The notes under the pieces were generated by a model. The model saw nothing but the letters and a program-made list of their open reading frames with translations, was not told the origin of the DNA and did no database searches. 64,000 nucleotides of DNA. Source: an uncultured Clostridia bacterium (GTDB lineage: Bacteria > Bacillota > Clostridia > Peptostreptococcales > Anaerovoracaceae). Shown in pieces: positions 34,715 through 43,495 of this stretch (its first letter is position 1; each line of letters begins with the position of its first letter). Position numbers and translations under genes: made by a program. The stretch spans positions 35,086 through 99,085 of the forward strand of contig CAKQHH010000004.1 in assembly GCA_934234035.1 (NCBI GenBank), read 5' to 3'.

Positions 34715-35953
34715 TTATTTGTAGTCTTCGTTCACGCTCTTCTTGCTGGCGCCGTTGAGCAGTACCCACAGTACCAGAGAAATCAGGGTGAATACGATGA
34801 TTGCGATGAAGCATGTGTCGTATTTTCCGCCTGCCGCTTCCAGGAGCTTTGCGGAGATCATCGGTCCCACGATCGCTGCCGGGAGCAGGGAGAAGTTGGC
34901 AATACTGAAGTTTGCCGTGAAGTTCTTCGGTCCGAAGGACAGGTTGGTATATGCGGAAGTGATGGTTGGTGTACCGCCGTACGCCATTCCAACGAATACC
35001 AGACCCACGGTGATCAGCAGCAGGGAATTGGTCTTTCCGGCCAGTACCAGAAGGATTCCCGCAATCATCATGAAGCAAACATTAATCAGTGTGGACTTCT
35101 TTCTGCCGAAACGGTCGAAGTTGTTTCCGGCAATGATTCGGCCTGCGCCGTTGAACAGGGATACTACCATGCCCAGAATTGCGGAACCGCCGAATGCCAG
35201 GGAAATATTTGCAGCACTGTTGATTACCATCAGACCGGCCGAGTTGAGGGCAATCGCCCACAGGAAGAAGATCCAGAATCTGGAGGTCTTCAGCATCTCG
35301 CCGGCGCTGAAGCTGACTGCAGTGGACTTCTCTTCCTTCTCCTCTGCCTTTGCTTCTGCCGGAGCCGCCGGTGCTTCCGGTGCTTTGATGATGATGGCAC
35401 CGAGTACCATTACCACGGTGATGGCAATTGCCAGAATCTTAAAGGTCGGGAACAGGCCCTGTGCTGCAACCATGCCGGTTACAACGGAACCCAGCAGCAA
35501 GCTGCCCAGACCGAAGCCCATGAGCATGATGCCGGATGCCAGACCCACCTTGTCCGGGAACCATTTCGTAATGGTGGAAATAACTGCATTGTAGCCGATT
35601 CCTACGCCGCCGCCGCCGAATACACCGTAGAAGATGTACAGCTTCGTCAAACTGCCGGCGGAATCTGCCGGATTCAGCATGGATACACCGAAGAATCCGA
35701 TGAAGAGGCATACTGCGGTGATGAGGAATCTCACCTTCACACCCAGTTTCTTGCTGAGCTGTCCGCCGACGAATCCGCCCAGGCAGAAGCAGCTGATGGA
35801 AATCGTGAAGGTCATGGATAACTGAGCAACTGTCCAGTCCGTGTAGATTTCACTAAACGGTGTTCTGAACAGCGACCATGCGTAGATCAGGCCCTGGAAC
35901 AGCAGGATTACTGTTGCCACAGCCAGATACAACCATCTCTTGTTGTTGTTCAT
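34715..35953 (-). CDS. OFA-family MFS antiporter
   Basis: The 412-residue membrane protein has twelve predicted helices and the oxalate/formate antiporter family pattern: a first helix with LLFQGLIYAWSLFRTPFSE, FVGGQLSKKLG, FGGGGVGIGYNAVISTITKWFPDKVGLASGIMLMGFG and a C-terminal half with AGRIIAGNNFDRFGRK. A charged Ala/Glu-rich linker separates the halves. Members exchange small carboxylates; the substrate here is unknown. The gene is monocistronic with a terminator at 34673-34705. Confidence 0.92.
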   Translation of the reverse strand: MNNNKRWLYLAVATVILLFQGLIYAWSLFRTPFSEIYTDWTVAQLSMTFTISISCFCLGGFVGGQLSKKLGVKVRFLITAVCLFIGFFGVSMLNPADSAGSLTKLYIFYGVFGGGGVGIGYNAVISTITKWFPDKVGLASGIMLMGFGLGSLLLGSVVTGMVAAQGLFPTFKILAIAITVVMVLGAIIIKAPEAPAAPAEAKAEEKEEKSTAVSFSAGEMLKTSRFWIFFLWAIALNSAGLMVINSAANISLAFGGSAILGMVVSLFNGAGRIIAGNNFDRFGRKKSTLINVCFMMIAGILLVLAGKTNSLLLITVGLVFVGMAYGGTPTITSAYTNLSFGPKNFTANFSIANFSLLPAAIVGPMISAKLLEAAGGKYDTCFIAIIVFTLISLVLWVLLNGASKKSVNEDYK

Positions 35954-36014
35954 TTCTTTCTCCTTTAACGTTTCAAAATAGTGTTTAATAAAAATAGATA
36001 GAATCTTTCAACAT

Positions 36015-36046
36015 GAAAACGGCTGCCCAATCGGCCAGCCGTTTTC
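36015..36046 (-). terminator. Terminator after B3/4-domain gene
   Basis: GAAAACGGCTG (36015-36025) pairs with CAGCCGTTTTC (36036-36046). The T-run on the minus strand is short, so it may act as a bidirectional stop. Confidence 0.65.
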
Positions 36047-36068
36047 ACGCACATGACGATGTATTATA

Positions 36069-36776
36069 TCATAATTCCGTCTCAAATTCCATGTTTTCTT
36101 TGTCAATCATTCCGGTTTTCACCGTGCCGCCCAGATATTTTTCCGCCAGTTCCGCCAGCTCTTCCCGAGCAGCCAGAACTTCTTCCAGGTTGCACTCGAA
36201 ACCGTCGATGATGTACAGCATGTGGGATGTGGATTCGGTAATCATTCCCTCATTCCCCTGTCTCCAGGTCCAACGCCGGGTTCGCACGTGACTGCCGGTG
36301 GCATAGACCACCTCTCCGGCTTCTACCGGTTCCCGCTCGTCCGCGCCAAAAGGCAGGAAGGTATCCCCTTCTTCCGATACCCGAACACCGAACGCTCCGT
36401 CCATCATGGTGTCCAGGTCATGGGCGCCGATGGGCAGATGGTGCTTCAAGGAAACCCCGTTCCCCAGATCCACGATGGTGTTGATGGTCGGCATTCCCTG
36501 CCCCTTGGCAATCCGAGTCATCAGCGCCTCGATGGCGCACATGTATCGGTTGGGATTGATTCCCATATTCCGGAAGGCCTCCCGGTAAGGCTGCAGCTCC
36601 GGCTCGTTTTTCACTTTCTTTCCGGTATAGAATTCGGTGCACTTCTCCACGTTTTCCTGAAGAAACGCTTCTATTTCCGGATTGCTGCCCGTGTTATCCG
36701 CCCCGGTCACGCTTACCAGTCCGAATTTCCCATCGGGAATTTTCTCAAAAACATCTTTGGTTACATAGAATTTCAT
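36069..36776 (-). CDS. B3/4 tRNA-binding-domain protein
   Basis: The 235-residue protein resembles the stand-alone B3/B4 domain of phenylalanyl-tRNA synthetase beta chains: YREAFRNMGINPNRYMCAIEALMTRIAKGQGMPTINTIVDLGNGVSLKHHLPIGAHDLD. In the synthetase this domain edits mischarged tRNA; free-standing forms may edit Tyr-tRNA-Phe or similar. It lies 42 bp downstream of the SurE-fusion gene on the same strand and may share its transcript. Confidence 0.85.
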   Translation of the reverse strand: MKFYVTKDVFEKIPDGKFGLVSVTGADNTGSNPEIEAFLQENVEKCTEFYTGKKVKNEPELQPYREAFRNMGINPNRYMCAIEALMTRIAKGQGMPTINTIVDLGNGVSLKHHLPIGAHDLDTMMDGAFGVRVSEEGDTFLPFGADEREPVEAGEVVYATGSHVRTRRWTWRQGNEGMITESTSHMLYIIDGFECNLEEVLAAREELAELAEKYLGGTVKTGMIDKENMEFETEL

Positions 36777-36818
36777 CTCTCTCTCCCTTCTTGTAAACCC
36801 CTTTAACGTACCCTTTTT

Positions 36819-38102
36819 CTATTCCTTCACGATTTCGGAAATCCGGCGGAAGGCCGTATGTCTGGACGACCGCATCATCTGATATACCAGCGTTTCATAC
36901 GTGGTGATGCGGCATCCCGCCTTCTCCAGTTCCCGAATGGCCGTGTCGAAATCCCCTTTCTTTCGCGCACCGCAGCAGTCCTTCAGGATGGTCACCCGGA
37001 ATCCCTTTTCCAGAAAATCCATCGCCGTCTGGAGGACGCAGATATGGGCTTCGATTCCGGCAATGATTACGTGTTTTGCCGTCATGCCTTCCATCTCTTC
37101 CTCAAAACCCGGTGCATCAAAACAGCTGAAGCTCAGTTTCTCCAGCTTGCTGTATTCGTGCAGCGCTTCCCGAAGCTCCGGAACCGTCGCCCCCAGTCCC
37201 CGGGTGTATTGCTGCGACAGCAGCACCGGAAGTCTCAAGGCCTCGGCGCATCTCGCCCATTTTGTGACGTTTTTCATCATCTCCTTGGGCTTTCGCATGG
37301 CCGGAACCAGCCGCTCCTGGAAATCGATGAACAGGCACAGGGCGTTGTCGTTGGTCATTCGCTGCATCCTGCGAAGGGCCGCACCGTCGGTGTAATCCAT
37401 CCGAATCGGCGTGATGGTGGCGTAGCCGTCGGCGCAGGCTGCCACATCTTCGTCCTCCGGCGTCTCTTCCGGCAGCTCGTAATGACCGCCGGCATACCGG
37501 TACAGCGATTCCTCGTCCTCCACCGGAACCAGCGAATCCTTGAACCGCTTCGGCCCGCACTTCACGATTTTCGTTCCTTTTATCTTCCACGCCGGAAGGT
37601 CCGGCGCATTTACGTTTAACACCGTGGAAGAATCCAATTCCTTGGACATCTGCATCAGTTCCGGAATCATTCCGCAAATGTACTCATAGTGATCCGGCTG
37701 ATAGTGCTCCACCGACAGGGCGATGCCCCTGACACCGGAAATCGCCCCTTCCATCGCCGCTCCCACGGTGCCGGAGTAATGGATATCCGCCCCCAGATTC
37801 AATCCCATATTGATTCCGCTGATCACATAATCGATGGACACGCCTTTCTCCGCCATCGTCTGCAATCCGAACTTCACGCAGTCCACCGGCGTTCCGCCCA
37901 CCGCGTAAGCTTCTTCGGCCCCTCGAATCGAGCGAGGTTCCACGCTCAGCTGTCCCTGAGCGGACATAGCCTGGCTCTTTGCACTCTGCTGCTCCTTCGG
38001 CGCAAACACATACACCTGCGTCGTCAGGGACAGGGTGAAAATCAGCTGCCGAATTCCCGCTGCGTCGATTCCGTCATCATTTGTCACCAGTACGTTATAC
38101 AT
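36819..38102 (-). CDS. SurE nucleotidase fused to isochorismatase-like hydrolase
   Basis: The 427-residue protein has two enzyme domains. Residues 1 to about 245 are SurE: MYNVLVTNDDGIDAAGI with the metal-binding Asp pair, VGGTPVDCVKFGL and SGINMGLNLGADIHYSGTVGAAMEGAI. Residues about 255-427 are an isochorismatase-like cysteine hydrolase: NALCLFIDFQERLVPAMR with the catalytic Asp, and IIAGIEAHICVLQTAMDFLEKGF with the catalytic Cys. SurE removes phosphate from nucleoside monophosphates; nicotinamidases belong to the second family. The two domains are normally separate proteins. No frameshift or stop separates them here. Confidence 0.9.
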   Translation of the reverse strand: MYNVLVTNDDGIDAAGIRQLIFTLSLTTQVYVFAPKEQQSAKSQAMSAQGQLSVEPRSIRGAEEAYAVGGTPVDCVKFGLQTMAEKGVSIDYVISGINMGLNLGADIHYSGTVGAAMEGAISGVRGIALSVEHYQPDHYEYICGMIPELMQMSKELDSSTVLNVNAPDLPAWKIKGTKIVKCGPKRFKDSLVPVEDEESLYRYAGGHYELPEETPEDEDVAACADGYATITPIRMDYTDGAALRRMQRMTNDNALCLFIDFQERLVPAMRKPKEMMKNVTKWARCAEALRLPVLLSQQYTRGLGATVPELREALHEYSKLEKLSFSCFDAPGFEEEMEGMTAKHVIIAGIEAHICVLQTAMDFLEKGFRVTILKDCCGARKKGDFDTAIRELEKAGCRITTYETLVYQMMRSSRHTAFRRISEIVKE

Positions 38103-38196
38103 ACTCTACCCTCCATCTGTATCTACTATTCTAGCACGGAGCTTTCTCCGATACCACGCTATAAAAAATCTGCAATTCGCAATTTCATTCCGCCGT

Positions 38197-38225
38197 TTGC
38201 CATGCCCCCCTCCGGTGGGTATAAT
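38197..38225 (+). promoter_or_regulatory. Promoter of birA
   Basis: TTGCCA, a 17 bp spacer and TATAAT end 26 bp before the birA start codon. Confidence 0.7.
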
Positions 38226-38251
38226 AAGAACACATCAAGGAGGAATCAACC

Positions 38252-39250
38252 ATGAATTCGTCAATATCAACCCGTAAAAAAATTCTCGCATATCTCGCAG
38301 ACGCCCGGACCCAGGGGGTACCGGTTTCCGGTGCCGCATTGGCTTCCGCTCTGGGAATTTCCAGAAATGCCGTATGGAAGGCCATTCACGCCCTGCAGGA
38401 GGAAGGCTACGATATTCAGAGCATTCAGAGCAAGGGCTATCTTCTGTCCTCGTCCACCGATATCCTCTCCGAAGAGCTCATTCGAGGAGACCTTTCCGCC
38501 TCCGGAATTCCGGAGAACGAGCTTCTCTTGCAGGTGCTGGACTCCGTGGATTCCACCAACAATTACTGCCGCACCCTGGATTACGGAAACCCTGCCACCG
38601 CCATCCTGGCGGACCGGCAGACCGGCGGTCGTGGGCGCTACGGCCGGACTTTTGAATCCCCGAAGGGTACCGGCATCTACCTCACCTATTCCTTCCGGCC
38701 TTATTTTCCTCTTTCCCAGGTCACCCATGTCACCTCCATCGCGGCGGTGCTCACCCACCGGGTGCTGGGAAAAATCAGCGGAGAAAAGCTGGGCATCAAA
38801 TGGGTTAACGATATCTATAAAGGAAATCTGAAAATCTGCGGCATCCTGACAGAGGGACTGGGCAGCTTGGAAAGCGGCAATTTCGAACGGGTCATCGTGG
38901 GCATCGGCATCAATTGCCTGAAGGGCAGCTTCCCACCGGAACTGGCAGGGAAAGCCGGATCCCTCACGGATTCCGATCATCCTTCTTTTACCCGGAACCA
39001 AATCGCCGCCGAACTGATTGCCGAACTCCACCGGGCGCTGAACGAACAGTCCCATCTGGATACTTCTCGGTATCTGGAGGAGTATCGGAAGAATTGTTTT
39101 ATCATCGGGCGAAATGTTACGGTTACCGAAACCGGAAAGGAACCGTATACCGCCTACGTAGAAGGGGTGGATCCGGAGTTTCGCCTGCAGGTGAAGACCC
39201 CGGAGGAGCACCGCCTCCTTTCCGGCGGAGAAGTTTCCCTGAAATTATAG
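38252..39250 (+). CDS. birA: Biotin-[acetyl-CoA-carboxylase] ligase / biotin repressor
   Basis: The 332-residue protein has an N-terminal winged helix (residues about 8-65, SGAALASALGISRNAVWKAIHALQEEGY), so it is the bifunctional repressor type. The ligase domain has DSTNNYCRTL-like motif, the ATP/biotin loop GGRGRYGRTFESPKGTGIYL, KWVNDIYKGNLKICGIL and a C-terminal SH3-like domain. It attaches biotin to carboxylases and represses biotin genes. Ribosome binding site AAGGAGG. Its stop runs into the tail of the convergent MocR gene (6 bp overlap). Confidence 0.96.
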   Translation: MNSSISTRKKILAYLADARTQGVPVSGAALASALGISRNAVWKAIHALQEEGYDIQSIQSKGYLLSSSTDILSEELIRGDLSASGIPENELLLQVLDSVDSTNNYCRTLDYGNPATAILADRQTGGRGRYGRTFESPKGTGIYLTYSFRPYFPLSQVTHVTSIAAVLTHRVLGKISGEKLGIKWVNDIYKGNLKICGILTEGLGSLESGNFERVIVGIGINCLKGSFPPELAGKAGSLTDSDHPSFTRNQIAAELIAELHRALNEQSHLDTSRYLEEYRKNCFIIGRNVTVTETGKEPYTAYVEGVDPEFRLQVKTPEEHRLLSGGEVSLKL

Positions 39251-40687
39251 GGACTGCAACTTCCGGCGCTCGTATACCGCCAGGACTTTGCTCATATTAT
39301 TTACGAACATTTTAATCAGAAGACGGAGCAGGGCGTCGGATACGCGGTAGAAGTAGAAGACCACCACCTGCTCTTTTTCTGTGCACAGATCCTGAACCGG
39401 CCGCATGGTGAGACCCAGCTTGTGGGCCGTCTGGCACACTTCTTCCACCGGGATGTCCGCGTGAATCCGAAGCATGATGGCCAGGCCGGATTTGGAATCG
39501 ATGGGTTCGATGAAATCCGCCTTGGCCTGGGCGAACATCTTCATGGTGGTTTCCAACTTGCCCGCGTTCATGCGGCGGCACCGCTTGATGTTTCGGGAAT
39601 AGTATCCCTCCTCCATGTAGATGGCCAGGCACAGCTGCTCCGCTTTGGAGCAGGTCTGGCTGTACCGCTCTTTAATCTTCTCGAAAATCTCCGCCAGCTC
39701 CTTCGGCAGCACCATGTAGCTGATTTTAATGGCCGCAAAAAGCGTGGAGGAGAAGGAGCCCAGATAGATGACCCTTCCGCTCTGGTCCAAGCCCTTCAGG
39801 GCCGGAACCGGCTTTCCGAAATAACGGAGTTCGCTGTCGTAGTCGTCCTCCAGAATGTAGCTGTCGTTGTCCACCGCCCACTTGATCAGTTCGTAGCGGC
39901 GGGCAACCGGCATTACCACGCCCGTCGGGAACTGGTTGGACGGATTCACGTATACCAAGCTCTTCATGTTTGTCGGCAGCTTCTCCACCATGATTCCCTC
40001 TTCATCGATGGGAATCCGGGAAACGTTCAGTCCCTCATCGTGGAAAATTTCCCGAACGGGACCGTATCCCGGCATCTCCGTTGCGGCGTGGGCCACATTT
40101 AATTCCCGCAGAATCCGGATCAGCTGAACCGCCAGCTGCTGAGAACCGGCGCCGATGACAATCTGGCTGGAACTGCACTTCACGCCCCGGCGTGCGTAGA
40201 GGTATTTGGCGATTTCATAGCGAAGGGCCTGTTCTCCCTGCACATCACCCTGGGTCTGGAGCATGTTGGAATGCTCGTTGAACACCTTGTTCATGCACTT
40301 CTTCCACTTGGAGAATTCGAAGCTCTCCTCATCGTAGATCAGGGATTTGTCCCGCACGTTCTTGGAATCGTCCATGGGAAGGATGCTTTCCAGGGACTCC
40401 TCTTTGAATTCCGTCTTCAGGTCGCTGACCACCTCGGCGATGTGGTCGCTCACGTAATAGCCGGACTTCGGACGGCTCTCGATGTAGCCTTCCACCAGAA
40501 GCTGGTTGTAGGCGGTCTCCACCGTGGTCACGCTGATGGCGTTGTCCTTTGCAAAACGACGCAGCGACGGGATCTTGGTGCCCGGTGAAATCTCGCCGGA
40601 AAGAATCCGTTCTTTAAATTGATTATAAATCTGTACGTATAGATTGGTCTCCAAACTGTCATCTAAGTTCAGTACAATATCCTTCAT
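39245..40687 (-). CDS. MocR/PdxR-type GntR regulator with aminotransferase-like domain
   Basis: The 480-residue protein has a GntR winged helix at residues about 10-80 (GTKIPSLRRFAKDNAISVTTVETAYNQLLVEGYIESRPKSGY-type) and a fold-type I aminotransferase domain from about 130 on (GAGSQQLAVQLIRIL, YVNPSNQFPTGVVMPVARRYEL, LEDDYDSELRY). The segment that usually carries the PLP lysine reads GSFSSTLFAAIK, so Ser314 replaces the Lys. The gene is divergent from an ECF transporter S component, which is likely its target. Confidence 0.9.
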   Translation of the reverse strand: MKDIVLNLDDSLETNLYVQIYNQFKERILSGEISPGTKIPSLRRFAKDNAISVTTVETAYNQLLVEGYIESRPKSGYYVSDHIAEVVSDLKTEFKEESLESILPMDDSKNVRDKSLIYDEESFEFSKWKKCMNKVFNEHSNMLQTQGDVQGEQALRYEIAKYLYARRGVKCSSSQIVIGAGSQQLAVQLIRILRELNVAHAATEMPGYGPVREIFHDEGLNVSRIPIDEEGIMVEKLPTNMKSLVYVNPSNQFPTGVVMPVARRYELIKWAVDNDSYILEDDYDSELRYFGKPVPALKGLDQSGRVIYLGSFSSTLFAAIKISYMVLPKELAEIFEKIKERYSQTCSKAEQLCLAIYMEEGYYSRNIKRCRRMNAGKLETTMKMFAQAKADFIEPIDSKSGLAIMLRIHADIPVEEVCQTAHKLGLTMRPVQDLCTEKEQVVVFYFYRVSDALLRLLIKMFVNNMSKVLAVYERRKLQSL

Positions 40688-40748
40688 TTCCCCTCTTATC
40701 TCCTATCTGTTCATATTAAAAAATGCTAAATTGCATATTTTTCAAATT

Positions 40749-40760
40749 ACACAACAGTGT
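40749..40760. promoter_or_regulatory. Possible operator in the mocR/ECF divergent region
   Basis: ACAC-AACA-GTGT forms a short inverted repeat in the 128 bp AT-rich gap between the two divergent genes, close to a TATTATATAT stretch that may be the -10 region of the transporter gene. A candidate binding site by position only. Confidence 0.3.
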
Positions 40761-40815
40761 TATTATATATCTATTATTTTAGTAAATCAATAAAATATCA
40801 CAAGGGGGATTACTT

Positions 40816-41373
40816 ATGAATACAAATGAACGAATGAATTCCACATCTTTACTGGTGCTGACGGCGCTGATCACCGCCATGGGCACCATCGCTACCATGT
40901 TCTTCAAGGTTCCGGTGGGCACCGGTTACATCCATCTGGGTGACACCATGGTTCTGCTGGCTGCCATGCTTCTTCCGAGAAAGCATGCCATCTTTGCCGG
41001 TTCCGTGGGTCTGGGTCTGGCCGACCTCCTCAGCGGATATGCGGTATGGGCGCCATGGTCTTTCTTCATCAAGATGGGCATGGTACTGATTATGCAGAAG
41101 GCACTGGCCACCGCTATGGAAAAAGGCGAGAAGAATCACCACATCCTGGGTGTTCCGGTTCCGGAAATGATCGGATTTGTCGTTGCCGCAGTATGGACCG
41201 TCGCCGGATACTACATCGCCGAGGGCGTAATCTACGGAAACTGGACCGCTCCGATGCTGGGCGTTCCGTTCAACGCGCTTCAGGTTGCAGTGGGTGCCGT
41301 TCTGGCCGTTCTGATTTCTCAGATGCTGGGACGCACCGGATTCGCCGCATCCTTCAGCTATCACAGAAAATAG
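40816..41373 (+). CDS. ECF transporter S component
   Basis: The 185-residue protein has about six membrane helices and the ECF S-component pattern: LTALITAMGTIATMFFKVPVGTGYIHLGDTMVLLAAMLL, then AIFAGSVGLGLADLLSGYAVWAPWSFFIKMGM. S components bind a vitamin or metal ion and dock to a shared energising module (EcfA, EcfA', EcfT), not present in this window. Divergence from a MocR regulator suggests a vitamin B6-type substrate, but the regulator lacks the PLP lysine, so this is weak. Ribosome binding site AAGGGGG. Confidence 0.88.
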   Translation: MNTNERMNSTSLLVLTALITAMGTIATMFFKVPVGTGYIHLGDTMVLLAAMLLPRKHAIFAGSVGLGLADLLSGYAVWAPWSFFIKMGMVLIMQKALATAMEKGEKNHHILGVPVPEMIGFVVAAVWTVAGYYIAEGVIYGNWTAPMLGVPFNALQVAVGAVLAVLISQMLGRTGFAASFSYHRK

Positions 41374-41391
41374 TTGTTTCTTCAAAAATAA

Positions 41392-41427
41392 TTGCGGGAT
41401 AGTTGCTCGAAACTATCCCGCTTTTTG
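41392..41427 (+). terminator. Terminator after ECF S component gene
   Basis: GCGGGATAGTT and AACTATCCCGC form a perfect 11 bp stem around GCTCG-type loop, followed by TTTTTG. The same stem recurs in the terminator at 52528-52560. Confidence 0.92.
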
Positions 41428-41440
41428 TTGGGATTCCGCT

Positions 41441-41870
41441 GGCAGGACGTGGTGCCTCACTCCCCGCTAACCCTTATTCTTTCGTCGCCGGGCACCACGG
41501 CTTCCGGGTCCGGCGGAGTTTCCGCCGGCAGGACGTGGTGCCTCACCCCCCGCTAACCCTTATTCTTTCGTCGCCGGGCACCACGGCTTCCGGGCCCGAC
41601 GGGGTTTCCGCCGGCAGGACGTGGTGCCTCACTCCCCGCTAACCCTTATTCCTTCGTCGCCGGGCACCACGACTTCCGGGTCCGGCGGGGATTCCGCCGG
41701 CAGGACGTGGTGCCTCACTCCCCGCTAACCCTTATTCTTTCGTCGCCGGGCACCACGGCTTCCGGGTCCGGCGGAGTTTCCGCCGGCAGGACGTGGTGCC
41801 TCACCCCCCGCTAACCCTTATTCTTTCGTCGCCGGGCACCACGGCTTCCGGGCCCGACGGGGTTTCGACA
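41441..41870 (+). repeat. Tandem hairpin array A: five units of 86 bp
   Basis: Units start at 41441, 41527, 41613, 41699 and 41785, exactly 86 bp apart. Each has CGTGGTGCC and GGCACCACG arms (41448-41456 and 41491-41499 in unit 1) around a 34 nt loop containing CCCCGCTAACCCTTATTC and TTCGTCGCCG. The 28-30 nt linker holds a second palindrome (CCGGCGGA-GTT-TCCGCCGG), so an alternative hairpin in the other phase is possible. Units 1-2 and 4-5 are near identical, indicating a 258 bp block duplication. The array fills the gap between two convergent genes. Confidence 0.93.
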
Positions 41871-41873
41871 ATG

Positions 41874-41932
41874 AAAGAAACAGGCAAACAATAACTGAAT
41901 GATAAATTCGGTTATTACCTGCCTGTTTCTTT
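41874..41932. terminator. Long hairpin, bidirectional terminator
   Basis: AAAGAAACAGGCA (41874-41886) pairs perfectly with 41920-41932, and an inner AATAAC...GTTATT stem extends it. T-rich sequence follows on both strands. It sits between array A and the end of apbE. Confidence 0.75.
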
Positions 41933-42028
41933 TGTGTTTGGAGCTGTCTTATTTGTTGTTAATGCGACAGCCCCCTTATTGTTGTATCAAAATCTCCAAG
42001 AAAAAGAAGAAAGTCCCTTTGGAGTGGG

Positions 42029-43066
42029 TTATTCTGCCTCGAAATCCATCCCCTCGGTGGTGGATGTTTTGTCGTCTTTTCCGTAGAATGCGGCTTCGAT
42101 GCCCTTCTGGCTGTCGATGAATTTCTTGGCCGCTTTGGTGCCCTTCATGAGGCAGATGGTGCTCATGGCGTCGGTGTCCATGGAGGAATTCTTGGTGGTG
42201 ACCAGGCTCACCGCCTCCAGGTCCGTATCCACCGGGTAGCCGGTCTTCGGGCTGAGAATGTGGTGATAGCGCTTTCCCTTGTATTCAAATTGGCGCTCGT
42301 AAATGCCGGAGGTAACCACCGTTCCTTCGCCGATGTGGGTGCGGCCGATGATTTCCTGGCGGTCGGAGAACGGCTTCTCGATGCCGATGGTGTACTCCGA
42401 GCCGTCCGGTTTCGTGCCGACGGTGACGATGTTTCCTCCCAGGTTAATAACCGCGGAGGTCACGCCCTCTTTCTTCAGCACTTTACGCATCTCATCTCCC
42501 ACGTACCCCTTGGCGATGCCGCCCAGGTCAATCTTGGCTTCCGGGTCCAGCAGGCGGATTCGGTTGCCGTCCACCTCCACATTCCGGTAATCCACGTGCC
42601 GGAGTGCCTCCTGCAGCTTGACTTCATCCGGAAGCTTTGGTTTGTCCGCATGGAAATCCCAGAGGTCCGTCACCCGTCCGATGGTGATATCGAAAGCACC
42701 GCCGGACAGTTTGCCGTAACGGAGTCCTTCTTTTATGACAGTCGCCGCATCCTTTCCCACCGTCACCCAGGCGCCGCCGGAACGGTTCACCTTGGTCACG
42801 TCGCTGGAGTCGGTCTTGTTGCTCAGGAGCTTGTCCAGCTCGCGGCACCGGTCGTAGGCTTTCGTGATGGCCGCGTTGGCCTTGTCTTCGTCCAGGCCGC
42901 CGTCAATCTGATAGACCGAAACGCTGCAGGTGGTATCCAGGAAATAGTTGTCCTGGGTGACCGGTTCAATATCCGAGTTACTATTGCAACCGGTCTGTGT
43001 TATAATAATCAGAAGTGTGGCCAGAAGCGCCACGCCTTTCATTTTTTTAACGATATAATGGGTCAC
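42029..43066 (-). CDS. apbE: FAD:protein FMN transferase
   Basis: The 345-residue lipoprotein has a signal peptide with lipobox LIIITQTGC and then the ApbE domain: YFLDTTCSVSVYQ, LSGGAFDITIGRVTDLWDFH, KIDLGGIAKGYVGDEM, AVINLGGNIVTVGTKPDG and a late SMDTDAMSTICLMKG. ApbE attaches FMN to threonine residues of extracytoplasmic redox proteins such as RnfG or EET proteins. It faces, with a 51 bp divergent gap, a NusG-domain-II gene and a Gx gene, a neighbourhood known from flavin-linked extracellular electron transfer loci. Confidence 0.96.
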   Translation of the reverse strand: MTHYIVKKMKGVALLATLLIIITQTGCNSNSDIEPVTQDNYFLDTTCSVSVYQIDGGLDEDKANAAITKAYDRCRELDKLLSNKTDSSDVTKVNRSGGAWVTVGKDAATVIKEGLRYGKLSGGAFDITIGRVTDLWDFHADKPKLPDEVKLQEALRHVDYRNVEVDGNRIRLLDPEAKIDLGGIAKGYVGDEMRKVLKKEGVTSAVINLGGNIVTVGTKPDGSEYTIGIEKPFSDRQEIIGRTHIGEGTVVTSGIYERQFEYKGKRYHHILSPKTGYPVDTDLEAVSLVTTKNSSMDTDAMSTICLMKGTKAAKKFIDSQKGIEAAFYGKDDKTSTTEGMDFEAE

Positions 43067-43117
43067 GGGGTATCCTTTCTGTTGCCTTTATATAAATAAT
43101 AATTACGAAGGAGTTCT

Positions 43118-43495
43118 ATGTTCAAAGGAATCATACGCAAAGCGGATATTCTTCTGGCCGGGGTGCTCATCCTGATTGGGGTGGCGGCGTCTCTTTGGAT
43201 TTCGCAATTCGATACGTCCGGAAGCCGGGTCATCATAAAAACAGACGGCAAGGTATACGGCAGCTATTCCATTTCCGAGGACCGCACCGTTACGGTGAAG
43301 CAGGGGGAGAAAACCAACACGGTTCGAATTCACGACGGGGAGGTTTCCGTTACCCACGCAAGCTGTCACAACCAGGTATGCGTCAAGCACAAAGCCATTC
43401 ACACCACCGGGGAGAGCATCATCTGCCTGCCCAACAAAGTGGTAGTTCAGATTCAGGGAAAAGGAGGCGATGAATACGATGCCATTTCCAGCTAA
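43118..43495 (+). CDS. NusG domain II-containing protein
   Basis: The 125-residue protein has one N-terminal membrane helix (about residues 8-28, ADILLAGVLILIGVAASLWI) and an extracellular beta domain with SGSRVIIKTDGKVYGSYS-like strands and HASCHNQVCVKHKAI, holding two close cysteines, and CLPNKVVVQIQG. This is the NusG_II family, which includes the EetA-like protein of electron transfer loci. Ribosome binding site AAGGAG. The downstream gene overlaps its end. Confidence 0.88.
   Translation: MFKGIIRKADILLAGVLILIGVAASLWISQFDTSGSRVIIKTDGKVYGSYSISEDRTVTVKQGEKTNTVRIHDGEVSVTHASCHNQVCVKHKAIHTTGESIICLPNKVVVQIQGKGGDEYDAISS

Noticed and set aside
41441..41870. CRISPR array
   Set aside because: Units are 86 bp with near-identical linkers. 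There are no unique spacers and no cas genes.
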